Shown one piece after another: positions 25,578 to 34,001 of a stretch of DNA of 37,176 bases. Position 1 is the stretch's first letter, and every line of letters begins with the position of its first letter. The stretch comes from Candidatus Methanoperedens sp. BLZ2 (GTDB taxonomy: Archaea; Halobacteriota; Methanosarcinia; Methanosarcinales; Methanoperedenaceae): positions 1 to 37,176 of the forward strand of contig NZ_NTMG01000038.1 in NCBI RefSeq assembly GCF_002487355.1. Reading direction: 5' to 3'. Position numbers and translations under genes: made by a program. The notes under the pieces are model-generated. The model was not told the DNA's origin, made no database searches, and saw nothing but the letters and a program-made list of their open reading frames with translations.

Positions 25578-26471
25578 ATGAACCTTAAAGATTTTCTTTC
25601 CCGGAATAATACTGATCCTAAATTATCAGAATTGATACTTTTTTTTGCCGAAAATGGACAAACAATAAAGAGCGGATTCCTGAAAAGCCAGAATAAAGCT
25701 GGCACACATAATATATATGGCGAAGAGCAGATGGCTCTTGATAAATGGGCAGACGATGTCCTCATAAACGGATTGAAGAAAACCAGGCTGGTGCGCTATA
25801 TTGCAACAGAAGAGCAGCCCGGGATCATTGAAATCGATAATCCGAAGAACCAGTTCGGGGTTGTCATTGATCCTCTTGATGGTTCTTCACTGATCGATGT
25901 GAATCTTGCTGTCGGGACAATTATCGGCATTTATCCGGGGACTGTTCTTGATATGGGTAAAAACATGATCGCTGCTATGTATATTCTATATGGTCCCCTT
26001 ACAACGCTTACTTTTACAACAGGAAATGGTGTACATGATTTTGTAATGGATGAAAAAGGCGATTTCCACCTGACAGCAGAAAATATTAAGATGCCTGATG
26101 GGAAAATATATGCGCCAGGGGCTCTTCGCAAGGATTACCTGCCAGCGCATGCCAGATTTATCGAAATCCTTGAAAAGGATGGTTATAAACTGCGATTCAG
26201 CGGCTCTTTTGTGGCTGACATGCACCAGATACTCCACAAGGGCGGAATGTTCACATATCCCGGCATTAAAGGGAAGGAAAAAGGAAAGCTGCGGCTGCTT
26301 TTTGAAGCAAACCCGATGGGGAAGATAATAACGGAAGCAGGCGGTGCGGTAAGTAACGGGAAAATAGATATCCTGTCTATCAAGCCGGATGTAATTGATT
26401 ATATTACTCCGATCTATGCGGGCGGAAAAAAAGAGATCGGTTTGATTAACAGGTATATGAATGAAATTTAA
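25578..26471 (+). CDS. fbp: Fructose-1,6-bisphosphatase, class I
   Basis: This 297-residue enzyme hydrolyses fructose 1,6-bisphosphate to fructose 6-phosphate in gluconeogenesis. The metal and substrate motifs are in order: [25 protein letters not shown], the signature [20 protein letters not shown] (the first D, D and G bind metal and phosphate), [30 protein letters not shown], and [17 protein letters not shown]. Class I enzymes occur in Methanosarcinales, while most other archaea use the bifunctional class V aldolase/phosphatase. ATG 25578 sits 8 bases behind a weak GTGAGA. A 9-bp hairpin follows the stop by 30 bases. Confidence 0.95.
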   Translation: MNLKDFLSRNNTDPKLSELILFFAENGQTIKSGFLKSQNKAGTHNIYGEEQMALDKWADDVLINGLKKTRLVRYIATEEQPGIIEIDNPKNQFGVVIDPLDGSSLIDVNLAVGTIIGIYPGTVLDMGKNMIAAMYILYGPLTTLTFTTGNGVHDFVMDEKGDFHLTAENIKMPDGKIYAPGALRKDYLPAHARFIEILEKDGYKLRFSGSFVADMHQILHKGGMFTYPGIKGKEKGKLRLLFEANPMGKIITEAGGAVSNGKIDILSIKPDVIDYITPIYAGGKKEIGLINRYMNEI

Positions 26472-26500
26472 CCAGAGCTGTTGTGAAAGAACATTGATGA

Positions 26501-26550
26501 CACGGATACGCACATATCACAGGTATCCGTGAGAATCCGTGTAATCCGTG
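26501..26550. repeat. Hairpin and ATCCGTG triplet repeat after fbp
   Basis: CACGGATAC (26501-26509) and GTATCCGTG (26523-26531) form a perfect 9-bp stem with a 13-base loop. The heptamer ATCCGTG occurs at 26525, 26535 and 26544, that is at nearly one helical turn each. The stretch lies between the fbp stop and the convergent DUF6448 stop. It could be a terminator, or one copy of a dispersed intergenic repeat. Confidence 0.55.
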
Positions 26551-26610
26551 TTCTATGCCCCTGCTGCCTGAAAAGGCTATAATTGCCCGGTATTGTCTTT
26601 TCGTTTCAGC

Positions 26611-27201
26611 CTAATAATGTCCTTCAGACGTTTCCGTGGCATTTTCGTAGAGCCACTCTACATAGTGCACATATTCTACATAGTGCCTTACGTAGTCCCG
26701 TCCAGCCTCTATGTCATTGACATCATAGTTCTTTCGCTCTATGACGCCATTGTATTGCTCTGTGGTACCATTCTCAATAGCATCCGTCAGGAACTTTAGC
26801 AGCGGGTTCAGCTTTTCGTCCTCGAGCGCCTTATCTGCGGCTGGAACAGCAGGGCTTTGCTCGCTCCCCGCAGGCTTGAGACCTGTATAGGGCGCACCTT
26901 CTCCAGCACGGTGAAGTCGAACCAGCGTCTCAAAGAACCAGTAGTCTGCAAGTTCTTTTGCCTCAGGGCTGAGCTGCCTGACATCACGTGTCTTATTAAA
27001 GGTGGCTATTATCTCATTTGCGTCCTTCTCCTGTACCCAGACAAGTACCAGGTTTACGTTCCCGCTCTCCAGTGCGTCCCGGGCGGCTTTAACAACAGGT
27101 CCGTCCATGGTGTCACAGTGCGCAGAAGCCACATTAGACCCTGCAACTACGAATAGGGCAGACAGTATAACTATTGAAGTTATATATCTCTTACTTTTCA
27201 T
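26611..27201 (-). CDS. DUF6448 family exported protein
   Basis: The protein has 196 residues from ATG 27201, which is preceded by GGGGGAAAT; the longer TTG start at 27240 lacks such a site. Residues 1-27 are a signal peptide (SIVILSALFVVAGSNVASA). The mature part begins HCDTMDGPVVKAARDALESG and continues VNLVLVWVQEKDANEI, ELADYWFFETLVRLHRAGEG, APYTGLKPAG and DVNDIEAGRDYVRHYVEYVH. This matches DUF6448 over its length. It is helical, rich in histidine and acidic residues, so metal binding is plausible but unproven. It follows a DUF308-like membrane gene by about 80 bases on the same strand. Confidence 0.8.
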   Translation of the reverse strand: MKSKRYITSIVILSALFVVAGSNVASAHCDTMDGPVVKAARDALESGNVNLVLVWVQEKDANEIIATFNKTRDVRQLSPEAKELADYWFFETLVRLHRAGEGAPYTGLKPAGSEQSPAVPAADKALEDEKLNPLLKFLTDAIENGTTEQYNGVIERKNYDVNDIEAGRDYVRHYVEYVHYVEWLYENATETSEGHY

Positions 27202-27282
27202 AATATTTCCCCCTGATTTACTCTCCTTATAGTGTTGCATGTTTTACGTGTTTCGTTTTTCTCTTTTCTTCGCATTCCAGTT

Positions 27283-27540
27283 TCAGGCAGTTGCTGCTCT
27301 TGCTCTTCTATGTGCTACGAGTCTATACGGCTTTCCCGATATTCCAGTTGCAAGCCGATCTATGCCTATAAAAAGCAATGAGACCGAGAAAAGTATTACC
27401 AGTGTGCGTAATGCAATTAATGGATTGATAATAGCTACAACAGCCGCTATTATTGTGATAATGCCAACGATTATAGCCAGTGCACGCATCCACCCTGGTA
27501 ACTGCACATCTTCTTCCATCTCTTCTCTCATTTCAACCAT
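27283..27540 (-). CDS. Small DUF308/HdeD-like membrane protein
   Basis: This 85-residue protein has an acidic N-terminus (MVEMREEMEEDVQLPGW) followed by two membrane helices, ALAIIVGIITIIAAVVAI and ALRTLVILFSVSLLFIGI, and a basic tail. INPLIALRTLVILF...GID resembles one repeat unit of the DUF308/HdeD family, which normally has three such hairpins, so this is a single-unit form. GGGGGTGA lies 6 bases before ATG 27540. It heads a likely two-gene unit with DUF6448. Confidence 0.65.
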   Translation of the reverse strand: MVEMREEMEEDVQLPGWMRALAIIVGIITIIAAVVAIINPLIALRTLVILFSVSLLFIGIDRLATGISGKPYRLVAHRRARAATA

Positions 27541-27596
27541 ATTAAGTCACCCCCTTTTTATGTTTATATAACATTCTATGCTCATCTGATTTATAT

Positions 27597-27870
27597 TTAA
27601 CCCCCAAGAGCAATGGTAATTCCGACGATAATCAAACCGATGAGAAACATAATTAACCCGGCCTCGAATCTGTTCTTACCTGTGTATCGCGCCCATTCAT
27701 ATCCTATTACAAACGAGAAAGAAACATGATAAAGCACCCAACATTTTATCTTTCATAATATGTACCTCTTCAGGAATAGCTCCAGACGCGCTTTTGATAA
27801 CCTCTGTGTAGATGCGTCTCCTTTCCTTTTCATCCAGCGTCCATATGATGGTTGGCTTAAGTTCAATTCG
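27597..27870 (-). pseudogene. Broken VIT1/CCC1-type transporter remnant
   Basis: On the minus strand the open stretch from 27870 encodes TIIWTLDEKERRRIYTEVIK and IPEEVHIMKDKMLGALSCF. A second frame continues VSFSFVIGYEWARYTGKNRF and EAGLIMFLIGLIIVGITIAL G G to TAA (27597-27599). The YTGKNRF..GL.MFLIGL.LVGITIALGG end is typical of VIT1/CCC1-like iron/manganese transporters, and the first part fits their cytoplasmic helix region. The membrane helices that should lie between LGAL and the final GY.W.RYTG are deleted, and the N-terminal half is absent. Nothing functional can be made. Confidence 0.65.
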
Positions 27871-28126
27871 TTAATACATACATAACCCCATCCACTATAC
27901 CCATGCAGCGTTGCATCCAAGGGCAGCGATTATCATTGTCTTGATTTTAAGATAAGCTGGCAGGGCGTGCATGCGAAACTCTACGATGGTCAAATAGTAT
28001 TAAATCATGGGTATACTCAAGCTTATAGAAAATAGCATTAAACGTGACCGTTCCAATTTTTGGTGATTATGCTTAGATATCCGTGACGGGAAGTTGCATC
28101 ATGCCTAATATTTCTCTCCCAAAATC
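27871..28126. other. Non-coding gap
   Basis: I see no credible gene, hairpin terminator or RNA in these 256 bases on either strand. They lie between the VIT1 remnant and the trm5-like stop, so they may be further decayed sequence. Confidence 0.4.
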
Positions 28127-29104
28127 CTATAAGACTTGAAGATCAATGCAAACATTATACTGGTATGGCGCATACGGCCTGACGATCCTGCGGTCAATGG
28201 AACACACAGCGAGACCTGATTTATTTGCATGTGCTTCAATTTCCCTGATCAACCCCTCAAATAGATCATCTTCATGCGAAATTGCATAAAAATGTATTAC
28301 CCCGCCTTTTTTAATTATCCCAAAAGCGCTATCAATAAACTCTAATCCGCTGTGTGGAAGGTTCATAATAACGTGGTCTGCATCCGAAATTCCTTTGACT
28401 GCATGCCTTGCATCACCTTCCCTTATCTCGATATTCTTAAGCTTATTAAGCCGGACATTTTCCCTGAGATATTTTATTGCCACAGGATTCTTATCAACAG
28501 CGATCACATGCGCTCCGGGAAATCTTTTCGCAATCAGGATGCTAAAAGGCCCGATGCCTGCGAACATATCAACAACTTTATCGCCATTTTTCACACTGTC
28601 CGCTATCCTTATCCTTTCAGTTGACAATCGTGGCGTAAAATATACCTGTGTAACATCAAGAAGGTATCTGCATCCGTTTTCCCTGTATATTGTCTCAGTC
28701 TGTTGTTCACCGGCGATAAATAAAAGCTCACGGGTTCGGTATTCTCCGCAAACGGCACTTGTTGCCTGGAATATTGTTTTTATATTCTTATGCTGCAAAA
28801 GGACTTTTGCAATTTCCGGTGCATTTTCTTCATGCTGGTCAATGATAGCAATATTCCCTATTAACTCATAAGCTCCAGGAACTTGAGTCAATGGATTTTC
28901 ATGCTGTGCAATTTCAAATACATCTTTTTCCAGAATCCCCAATCCTTCGATCGGCTTTAAAACCGGAATTAACAAGTATGCCGCATCTGATTTAATTTTT
29001 AAGTTATTGTCAAGGAGACAAAGCTCGATTAATTTCTTCCTTGACAATTCACCTTCGGTCTTTGGTACCCTGATACACAGGGATTCCATAATTTCTGGTT
29101 TCAC
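28127..29104 (-). CDS. trm5: tRNA (guanine-N1-)-methyltransferase Trm5-like (Trm5/Taw-type)
   Basis: This 325-residue protein has the Trm5 layout. An N-terminal D1-like region begins ESLCIRVPKTEGELSRKKL. A linking domain contains GAYELIGNIAIID and TIYRENGCRYLLDVTQVYFTPRLSTER. The class I methyltransferase domain follows with motif I VVDMFAGIGPFSILIAKRFP, acidic motif II VIAVDKNPVAIKYL and catalytic motif NLPHSGLEFIDSAFG. Trm5 makes m1G37 in tRNAs, which guards against frameshifting. Archaeal relatives (Trm5a, Taw2/Taw22) act in the wyosine pathway on tRNA-Phe. The full D1 domain supports Trm5b or Trm5a rather than Taw2. The start at 29104 or at the second Met (29089) is open. Confidence 0.85.
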   Translation of the reverse strand: MKPEIMESLCIRVPKTEGELSRKKLIELCLLDNNLKIKSDAAYLLIPVLKPIEGLGILEKDVFEIAQHENPLTQVPGAYELIGNIAIIDQHEENAPEIAKVLLQHKNIKTIFQATSAVCGEYRTRELLFIAGEQQTETIYRENGCRYLLDVTQVYFTPRLSTERIRIADSVKNGDKVVDMFAGIGPFSILIAKRFPGAHVIAVDKNPVAIKYLRENVRLNKLKNIEIREGDARHAVKGISDADHVIMNLPHSGLEFIDSAFGIIKKGGVIHFYAISHEDDLFEGLIREIEAHANKSGLAVCSIDRRIVRPYAPYQYNVCIDLQVL

Positions 29105-29121
29105 GAGGAATATCGTTTAAA

Positions 29122-29247
29122 TTATTTCGCCAAAAAAACTGTTTCAAGTAGCAAAATAGTCATTATGATTCCAGCAAGGATAGCAATATATCCCAGGATA
29201 CTTCCTATTGTGAGACCTATATCTTTTAGATTTTGACCTGTTTCCAT
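29122..29247 (-). CDS. 41-residue single-helix membrane protein
   Basis: ATG 29247 opens METGQNLKDIGLTIGSILGY and continues IAILAGIIMTILLLETVFLA K to TAA (29122-29124). It has one long membrane helix and a short soluble N-terminus, an ordinary composition for a small membrane peptide. The gene is upstream of trm5 on the same strand (17-base gap), so it may head that unit. No clear ribosome site is visible. It is divergent from dphB. No family is recognised. Confidence 0.5.
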   Translation of the reverse strand: METGQNLKDIGLTIGSILGYIAILAGIIMTILLLETVFLAK

Positions 29248-29324
29248 CGCTTTAATAAAGCGTACTTAATTTTTATAGTTTTCTATGGCAAGACTTACAA
29301 ATAATGGATTCCATATAAAGAATT

Positions 29325-30113
29325 ATGCTTACATTTATCGGACTTGGGCTATATGATGAAAAAGATATAACTGTAAAAGGATTTGATGCTGTAAAAAAAG
29401 CTGATGCAGTCTATGCTGAATTCTATACGTCAAATCTTATTGGTACTTCCATAGAAAAAATTGAAAAATTCTATGGAAAGAAGTTGATCATACTTTCACG
29501 GGAGGAAGTTGAGCTGGAACCCGTCTGGTTATCACGGGCAATTAAGGAAAATGTGGTATTCTTAAGCGGAGGCGATGCTATGGTTGCGACCACGCATATT
29601 GATCTTCGCTTACGTGCAAAAGATCTTGGCATCGAATCTGCGATCATCCATGCTCCCTCCATCTATTCAGCAGTTTCGGGATTAAGCGGCCTTCAAAATT
29701 ACAGGTTCGGGAAATCCACCACGATCCCATTCCCTTATACCAGGAATGAAAAGACGATCATATCCGAAGCTCCGTATGATACGATAAAAATGAACAGGAA
29801 AAATGACCTGCATACTATTGTTTTTCTTGATATTGACCGGGAAAAAGGCTTTATGGATATTAGAAAAGCTGTCTCCCTTCTTCTAGAAATGGAAGAAAGA
29901 CGGGGTGAAGGCGTGCTTGTAAATGCTCTTGCTATCGGTATTGCACGCGCCGGTTCCCCATCACCAGTGGTTCATTCGGATTATCTTGAAAAAATAAAAG
30001 AATATGACTTTGGAGGTCCGCTGCACACACTCCTGATTCCTGCCAGCCTCCACTTTATCGAGGCTGAGGCACTTGTGAAATTGTGCGGCGCTCCCCCGGA
30101 TATTTTAATATAG
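29325..30113 (+). CDS. dphB: Diphthine synthase
   Basis: This 262-residue SAM-dependent methyltransferase of the tetrapyrrole-methylase fold trimethylates the modified histidine of elongation factor 2 during diphthamide synthesis. Recognisable are MLTFIGLGLYDEKDITVKGF, ADAVYAEFYTSNLIG, VVFLSGGDAMVATTHIDLRL, HAPSIYSAVSGLSGLQNYRF with the GKSTTIPF segment, and NDLHTIVFLDIDREKGF, which together cover the full family length of about 260. ATG 29325 begins at the conserved first residues. Other diphthamide genes are not in the window. Confidence 0.95.
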   Translation: MLTFIGLGLYDEKDITVKGFDAVKKADAVYAEFYTSNLIGTSIEKIEKFYGKKLIILSREEVELEPVWLSRAIKENVVFLSGGDAMVATTHIDLRLRAKDLGIESAIIHAPSIYSAVSGLSGLQNYRFGKSTTIPFPYTRNEKTIISEAPYDTIKMNRKNDLHTIVFLDIDREKGFMDIRKAVSLLLEMEERRGEGVLVNALAIGIARAGSPSPVVHSDYLEKIKEYDFGGPLHTLLIPASLHFIEAEALVKLCGAPPDILI

Positions 30114-30115
30114 GA

Positions 30116-30253
30116 TTATTTCAATTTCCTTTTTTCTTTGGCAAGTTTCTTTTTGGCTTCACCGCTGCCGGATGCTGCCATTTTTTCAAGTTCGGTTATT
30201 TTTTCCTTGCGATCACGTTCTTTTCTTTCCATAATCTTTTTAGACATTGCCAT
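30116..30253 (-). CDS. 45-residue highly charged basic protein
   Basis: On the minus strand ATG 30253 encodes MAMSKKIMERKERDRKEKIT and then ELEKMAASGSGEAKKKLAKE before KRKLK and TAA (30116-30118). More than half the residues are charged and it should form one or two basic helices, as in small ribosome- or nucleic-acid-binding peptides. TTTATATA (30276-30283) lies 25-30 bases before the ATG, so the message is probably leaderless, which supports a real gene. It converges with dphB 2 bases beyond that stop. No family is recognised. Confidence 0.55.
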   Translation of the reverse strand: MAMSKKIMERKERDRKEKITELEKMAASGSGEAKKKLAKEKRKLK

Positions 30254-30394
30254 GGTATACATTTTCGTTGTTGAAAGTATATAAATCCATCCAAAATTTG
30301 AGTCTGTTGGACTTTTCGGAACACGTTTTCTGTTTAACCGCCCTGATAAGCTTTATTATTTTGCAGAGCATAGTTATCAACAGGGAGTATATAT

Positions 30395-30407
30395 GAGAAA
30401 TTTTCTC
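30395..30407. promoter_or_regulatory. Palindrome upstream of the wHTH gene
   Basis: GAGAAA T TTTCTC (30395-30407) is a perfect 6-bp inverted repeat around one base, 14 bases before the GTG start of the winged-helix gene. A site so placed could be an autoregulatory operator. It also lies within a 12-codon ORF starting at ATG 30393. Confidence 0.35.
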
Positions 30408-30421
30408 TTATTGGGGTTTGA

Positions 30422-30712
30422 GTGTCGTTGAATAGGCTATTTTGGCAAATGTTTGCAGGAACACGAGGTGGACATACCCGTGGATTTATCCTGAAGCACC
30501 TTATTGATAAACCGTATAATGCAAATCAATTAGCTGAGGCTTTGAATATAGATTATAAAACTATCAGGCACCATCTTGATGTCCTTGCAAAAAATGGAAT
30601 AATCACAACAAAAGGCAACAAATATGGTAAAATATATTTTCTTTCCCAAATTTTAAAGGCAAATTTGGATGATTTCAATCAAATATGGGATAAAATTAAC
30701 ATCGTTCTATGA
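30422..30712 (+). CDS. ArsR-like winged helix-turn-helix regulator
   Basis: The product has 96 residues. The HTH core is ILKHLIDKPYNANQLAEALN and the recognition helix is YKTIRHHLDVLAKNGIITTKG, followed by a beta-wing NKYGKIYFLS. The order matches ArsR/MarR-type archaeal regulators with one wHTH and a C-terminal dimerisation helix (ILKANLDDFNQIWDKINIVL). No metal-binding cysteines are present, so it is not a metal sensor of the classical ArsR type. The start is GTG 30422, behind the palindrome. It converges with the mini-gene at 30723, 10 bases beyond its stop. Its target is unknown. Confidence 0.8.
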   Translation: MSLNRLFWQMFAGTRGGHTRGFILKHLIDKPYNANQLAEALNIDYKTIRHHLDVLAKNGIITTKGNKYGKIYFLSQILKANLDDFNQIWDKINIVL

Positions 30713-30722
30713 CTTATGAGTT

Positions 30723-30920
30723 CTACAAACTTAACTCAGCGGTTGCTTCCTGGCTTATGGCGATATCCTTAATTTTCTCTGTATTAATTTCAACCAGCTC
30801 ATAAAAAATGGGATTGCCCACTATTATAAAATTATTATATGTTATGTATAGCCTCTCTATTGTTTTCCCAAAAATGCCAGCTTTTAATAATTCCACCCTT
30901 TCTTGCCGCGTTCTTAACAT
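30723..30920 (-). CDS. 65-residue mini-protein (family A)
   Basis: The product begins MLRTRQERVELLKAGIFGKT and continues IERLYITYNNFIIVGNPIFY. The first 35 residues align with the 45-residue product of 7805-7942 (R.ERV.LLK.G..GK.IE.LY...N). It has an extra 25-residue tail (ELVEINTEKIKDIAISQEAT). GGTGGATAGG lies upstream of the ATG. It converges with a wHTH regulator, while the 7805 copy diverges from an RHH regulator. Function is unknown. Confidence 0.6.
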   Translation of the reverse strand: MLRTRQERVELLKAGIFGKTIERLYITYNNFIIVGNPIFYELVEINTEKIKDIAISQEATAELSL

Positions 30921-30982
30921 AAACCCATTTCCTATCCACCAATCTTATTTCCAACCCGTTTTTCCTTATAATCTTGTTATTT

Positions 30983-31032
30983 AGTAGCACTGATAAATAG
31001 TATTGTGTGAATAAAGTAGCACTAATAAATAG
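30983..31032. repeat. Direct 18-base repeat AGTAGCACT(G/A)ATAAATAG
   Basis: Copies at 30983-31000 and 31015-31032 differ at one base and are 32 bases apart start to start, about three helical turns. Each contains a TATA-like ATAAATAG. The region holds no gene. It lies upstream of the mini-gene at 30920 and so may control it. Confidence 0.5.
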
Positions 31033-31094
31033 AAGGGTGATGAGCTGACCCTCTGGTGGTTTCTGGATTCCGGAGGGAATGCAGCACCCTTATA

Positions 31095-31108
31095 ACACAA
31101 ATTTGTGT
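31095..31108. repeat. 14-bp perfect palindrome ACACAAATTTGTGT
   Basis: The palindrome lies 40 bases beyond the aCPSF1 stop codon. It could be a binding site or a transcript-end structure. It is followed by a T-rich stretch on the plus strand only. Confidence 0.5.
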
Positions 31109-31147
31109 CGTTATTTTATTTCTACTTCAATATGGCCTTTCCAGCGA

Positions 31148-33061
31148 TTAAGCAAGCCTTATCGTTTCCAGATTCATTGGCGCCCTGGTCTCAACCTTGA
31201 ATTTCCGGTAGATTGAACTGGCAAGATCCATGCAGTTCTTTTCGTCACCATGCTGGGTAAGGACATGTTCAGGTCTTGGTCTCATTTTCCTGATATATTC
31301 CATAAGCTGCATCCTGTCAGAATGACCTGAGAATCCATCAACTGTATCAATATTCATGTTGATCTTAACGGTTTCGGTTCTTCCTCCGGCTGCGTGCATG
31401 GGAATTTCCTTCCAGCCTTTCTGGATGCGTCTGCCAAGCGTACCTTCAGCCTGGTAACCTACAAAAACAAGCTTATTCTTTTCTTCCGGTCCGAATGCCT
31501 TCAAATATTCCATGACAGGGCCGCCGTTCATCATGCCTGATGTAGCAAGAACTATACAGGGTTCGCGGTCGTCCAGGATTTTCTGCCGCTTTTCTTTTGA
31601 ATCGACCTGGACAAAACATTTTGCAAGGAATGGGTTCATACCTTTATGGAAAATCTGGTTTCTCAGTTCATTGTTCAAATATTCCGGGTGAGTTGTATGA
31701 ATTGCTGTAGCTTCATATATCATGCCGTCAAGATAGACCGGTACTTCGGGGATTATTCCTTTCCGGATTGCTTCCTCAAGCACTATCATGACTTCCTGGC
31801 TCCTTCCTACAGCGAATGTAGGTATCAGGAGATTCCCGCCATTCTCAAGGGTTTCTTTGGCTATTTCCTGCAAATGCCGTTCAGCATCTTTTCTTGAAGG
31901 CTGCATATCTCTTGACCCGCCATAAGTCGCTTCCATGACTATTGTTTCTACTCGCGGGAAATCATTGATAGCAGGATCGAACAGGCGTGTTTTCTCATAT
32001 TTGAAATCGCCTGTAAAAGCTATATTATACAGGCCATCCCCGACATGGAAATGAGCGACAGAAGAACCAAGGATGTGACCCGCGTTATGGAATGTCAATT
32101 TCATGTCCGGACCGATATCTGTGACATCCCCATAATTCAATGTTATGGTATGTTTGAGAACTTCACGGATCATAACCGATTCGTATGGGCTTTTCTTGCC
32201 CTCACGGGCCGCAACATCAATATAATCCAGCTGAAGTAAAGCCATCAGGTCTCTCGTGGGAGGTGTGCAATAAACCGGTCCTTCGAAACCATATTTATAC
32301 AATAATGGAACAAGTCCGATATGATCGAGATGTGCATGGGTAAGAACCACTGCATCTATCTGACTTATAGGATGTACCTCAGGCACATACAGGTAGGGTG
32401 AGCCATTATCGTCACCGCCAACGTTTACACCGCAGTCTATTAAGATCCTTGTTTCAGGAGTCGAAAGCAAAAAACAGCTGCGTCCTACTTCACGGCAGGC
32501 GCCCAGAGTGGTCAGTCGTACCCATTTATCCTTGGATGAAACGCCGCGGTGGATCTTTCTGCCTATGGTTTTAAGAAGGGATTTGCGCTCTTCCTTGTTG
32601 GCACGCATAAACTGGCGGATATTGTTCACGGTCGTGGATTTCATAGGAGGTGTACGGACCACCTTTGGTGTCCATCCGATCTCTTTTGTGATCTCACGAA
32701 GTGTCTCGCCATGCCTTCCTATGACAAGTCCGGGTTTCTCCGCTTCAATTACAACCTCACCAGTGTCCACATCAAAAAAATGATTTGAAATTCCGGATTC
32801 TGCTGAAACGATCTTTGCAATTGCAGTGATCGCTTCTTCAGGCTGTGCAAGGACTTTCGGATCAGGCCTTACAACAAGACGTTTTCTCAGTTCCTTGGCA
32901 AGACCCTTGATAAGATCTCCGTCATCAGCGAATTTTCGTGGCTCTTCAGTATAAATAACAAGTTCAGGCCCCTCAAAATCCACATCAGAGATCGTGATAT
33001 CCTTGGGAAGCTGCGCTTTTATTTTCTTTTTCAAATCATTTAATACTTCTTCAACTGTCAT
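31148..33061 (-). CDS. KH-domain/beta-CASP ribonuclease aCPSF1 (FttA)
   Basis: This 637-residue archaeal CPSF73-like nuclease triggers transcription termination and trims RNA 3' ends. Two N-terminal KH domains (to about residue 150, with [18 protein letters not shown]) precede a metallo-beta-lactamase fold. The zinc ligands are in [14 protein letters not shown], and further signature elements are [19 protein letters not shown] and the beta-CASP insert with [10 protein letters not shown] and [14 protein letters not shown]. The final motifs are [23 protein letters not shown] and [10 protein letters not shown]. Length and order are typical of the archaeal ortholog. It follows psmB by 59 bases on the same strand, an arrangement I know from many euryarchaea. 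Confidence 0.95.
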   Translation of the reverse strand: MTVEEVLNDLKKKIKAQLPKDITISDVDFEGPELVIYTEEPRKFADDGDLIKGLAKELRKRLVVRPDPKVLAQPEEAITAIAKIVSAESGISNHFFDVDTGEVVIEAEKPGLVIGRHGETLREITKEIGWTPKVVRTPPMKSTTVNNIRQFMRANKEERKSLLKTIGRKIHRGVSSKDKWVRLTTLGACREVGRSCFLLSTPETRILIDCGVNVGGDDNGSPYLYVPEVHPISQIDAVVLTHAHLDHIGLVPLLYKYGFEGPVYCTPPTRDLMALLQLDYIDVAAREGKKSPYESVMIREVLKHTITLNYGDVTDIGPDMKLTFHNAGHILGSSVAHFHVGDGLYNIAFTGDFKYEKTRLFDPAINDFPRVETIVMEATYGGSRDMQPSRKDAERHLQEIAKETLENGGNLLIPTFAVGRSQEVMIVLEEAIRKGIIPEVPVYLDGMIYEATAIHTTHPEYLNNELRNQIFHKGMNPFLAKCFVQVDSKEKRQKILDDREPCIVLATSGMMNGGPVMEYLKAFGPEEKNKLVFVGYQAEGTLGRRIQKGWKEIPMHAAGGRTETVKINMNIDTVDGFSGHSDRMQLMEYIRKMRPRPEHVLTQHGDEKNCMDLASSIYRKFKVETRAPMNLETIRLA

Positions 33062-33120
33062 TATTGTTTTCCTTCTAAAAAACCCTAAATATCCTAAGTA
33101 TGTTAAAAATAAAATATAAA

Positions 33121-33753
33121 TTATGTTGTAAGTGTGTCACGTATTTTCTTAACTACGCTATCTTCCACTTGCATAAATCCATTTTTAGTAATCTTTACGA
33201 CATTAATGCCATCACCGGATGCTGAATCACGCTTCATGGCATTATGCAGCGCACGCACTGCGAGTTCAACTCCATCATCAATGGGCATATTGTCTGCATA
33301 CCTGTCTTCAAGAACACCGTATGCCATTGGTGAACCTGAACCTGTTGAAACAGCTTTTCTTTCTTCAATAATTCCGCCTACAGCGTCAAGGGAATAGATA
33401 CTGGGACCATTTTTATCGACCCCGCCAACAAGAAGCTGGACATAATAAGGGTAATATCTATTACCGCTCAAAATATTTGCCAGTAAACTTACTATACCCT
33501 TTACAGTCATGGGTTCTTCTCTTCGCATTTTGTAGAGTTTTGACTCAACCTGCATCCATTTTACAAGTCTTTGAGCATCCCCTACAGAGCCTGCTGTGGT
33601 CATTGCCACGAAATCATCAATCTGATAGACTTTCTTTGCATCCTTACTTGCAATAAAATGTCCCATCGTAGCTCTTTTCTCAGTGGCAAATACTACACCC
33701 TCATCGCAAACCAACCCTATCGTGGTAGTTCCTTTATATTCCATATTATCCAT
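33121..33753 (-). CDS. psmB: Proteasome beta subunit
   Basis: This is the 210-residue catalytic subunit of the 20S proteasome. A short propeptide (MDNMEYKG) is cleaved before the N-terminal nucleophile threonine of [15 protein letters not shown]. The other active-site residues are visible: the Lys of ATEKRATMG (Lys33 equivalent) and Asp/Ser in the [16 protein letters not shown] and DGINVV segments. [18 protein letters not shown] is the conserved glycine-rich region. TTATATAA near 33805 on the complementary strand could be its TATA box. The alpha subunit is not in view. Confidence 0.95.
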   Translation of the reverse strand: MDNMEYKGTTTIGLVCDEGVVFATEKRATMGHFIASKDAKKVYQIDDFVAMTTAGSVGDAQRLVKWMQVESKLYKMRREEPMTVKGIVSLLANILSGNRYYPYYVQLLVGGVDKNGPSIYSLDAVGGIIEERKAVSTGSGSPMAYGVLEDRYADNMPIDDGVELAVRALHNAMKRDSASGDGINVVKITKNGFMQVEDSVVKKIRDTLTT

Positions 33754-34001
33754 TTTAAATACCTCTTAAACCTCATCACAAAAAATGAGAAAATTAGCAT
33801 TATATAATCTGTTTAGGGGTATAAAAAGGTTATTGCCCGAAATGGCCAAATCCCAGGAAAAAATCAAATTAATTATAAATACTTTTTAAATAAATTAAAA
33901 TCAAAATTGAAAATTGTCTGGAACCAGGTTTTGCATATAATTGAAAAAAAAGATATATATAGAATGACAGAAGAATGGAATACAAGGAATGGAGGAATAT
34001 T

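Noticed and set aside
30393-30431. 12-codon ORF overlapping the wHTH start as a leader peptide
   Set aside because: It is too short to judge, has no repeated regulatory codons, and the palindrome explains the sequence better.
31037-31100. Possible C/D box guide RNA, because GTGATGA (31037-31043) is a perfect box C
   Set aside because: CTGA follows after one base and no box D or second C'/D' pair lies at the expected spacing.
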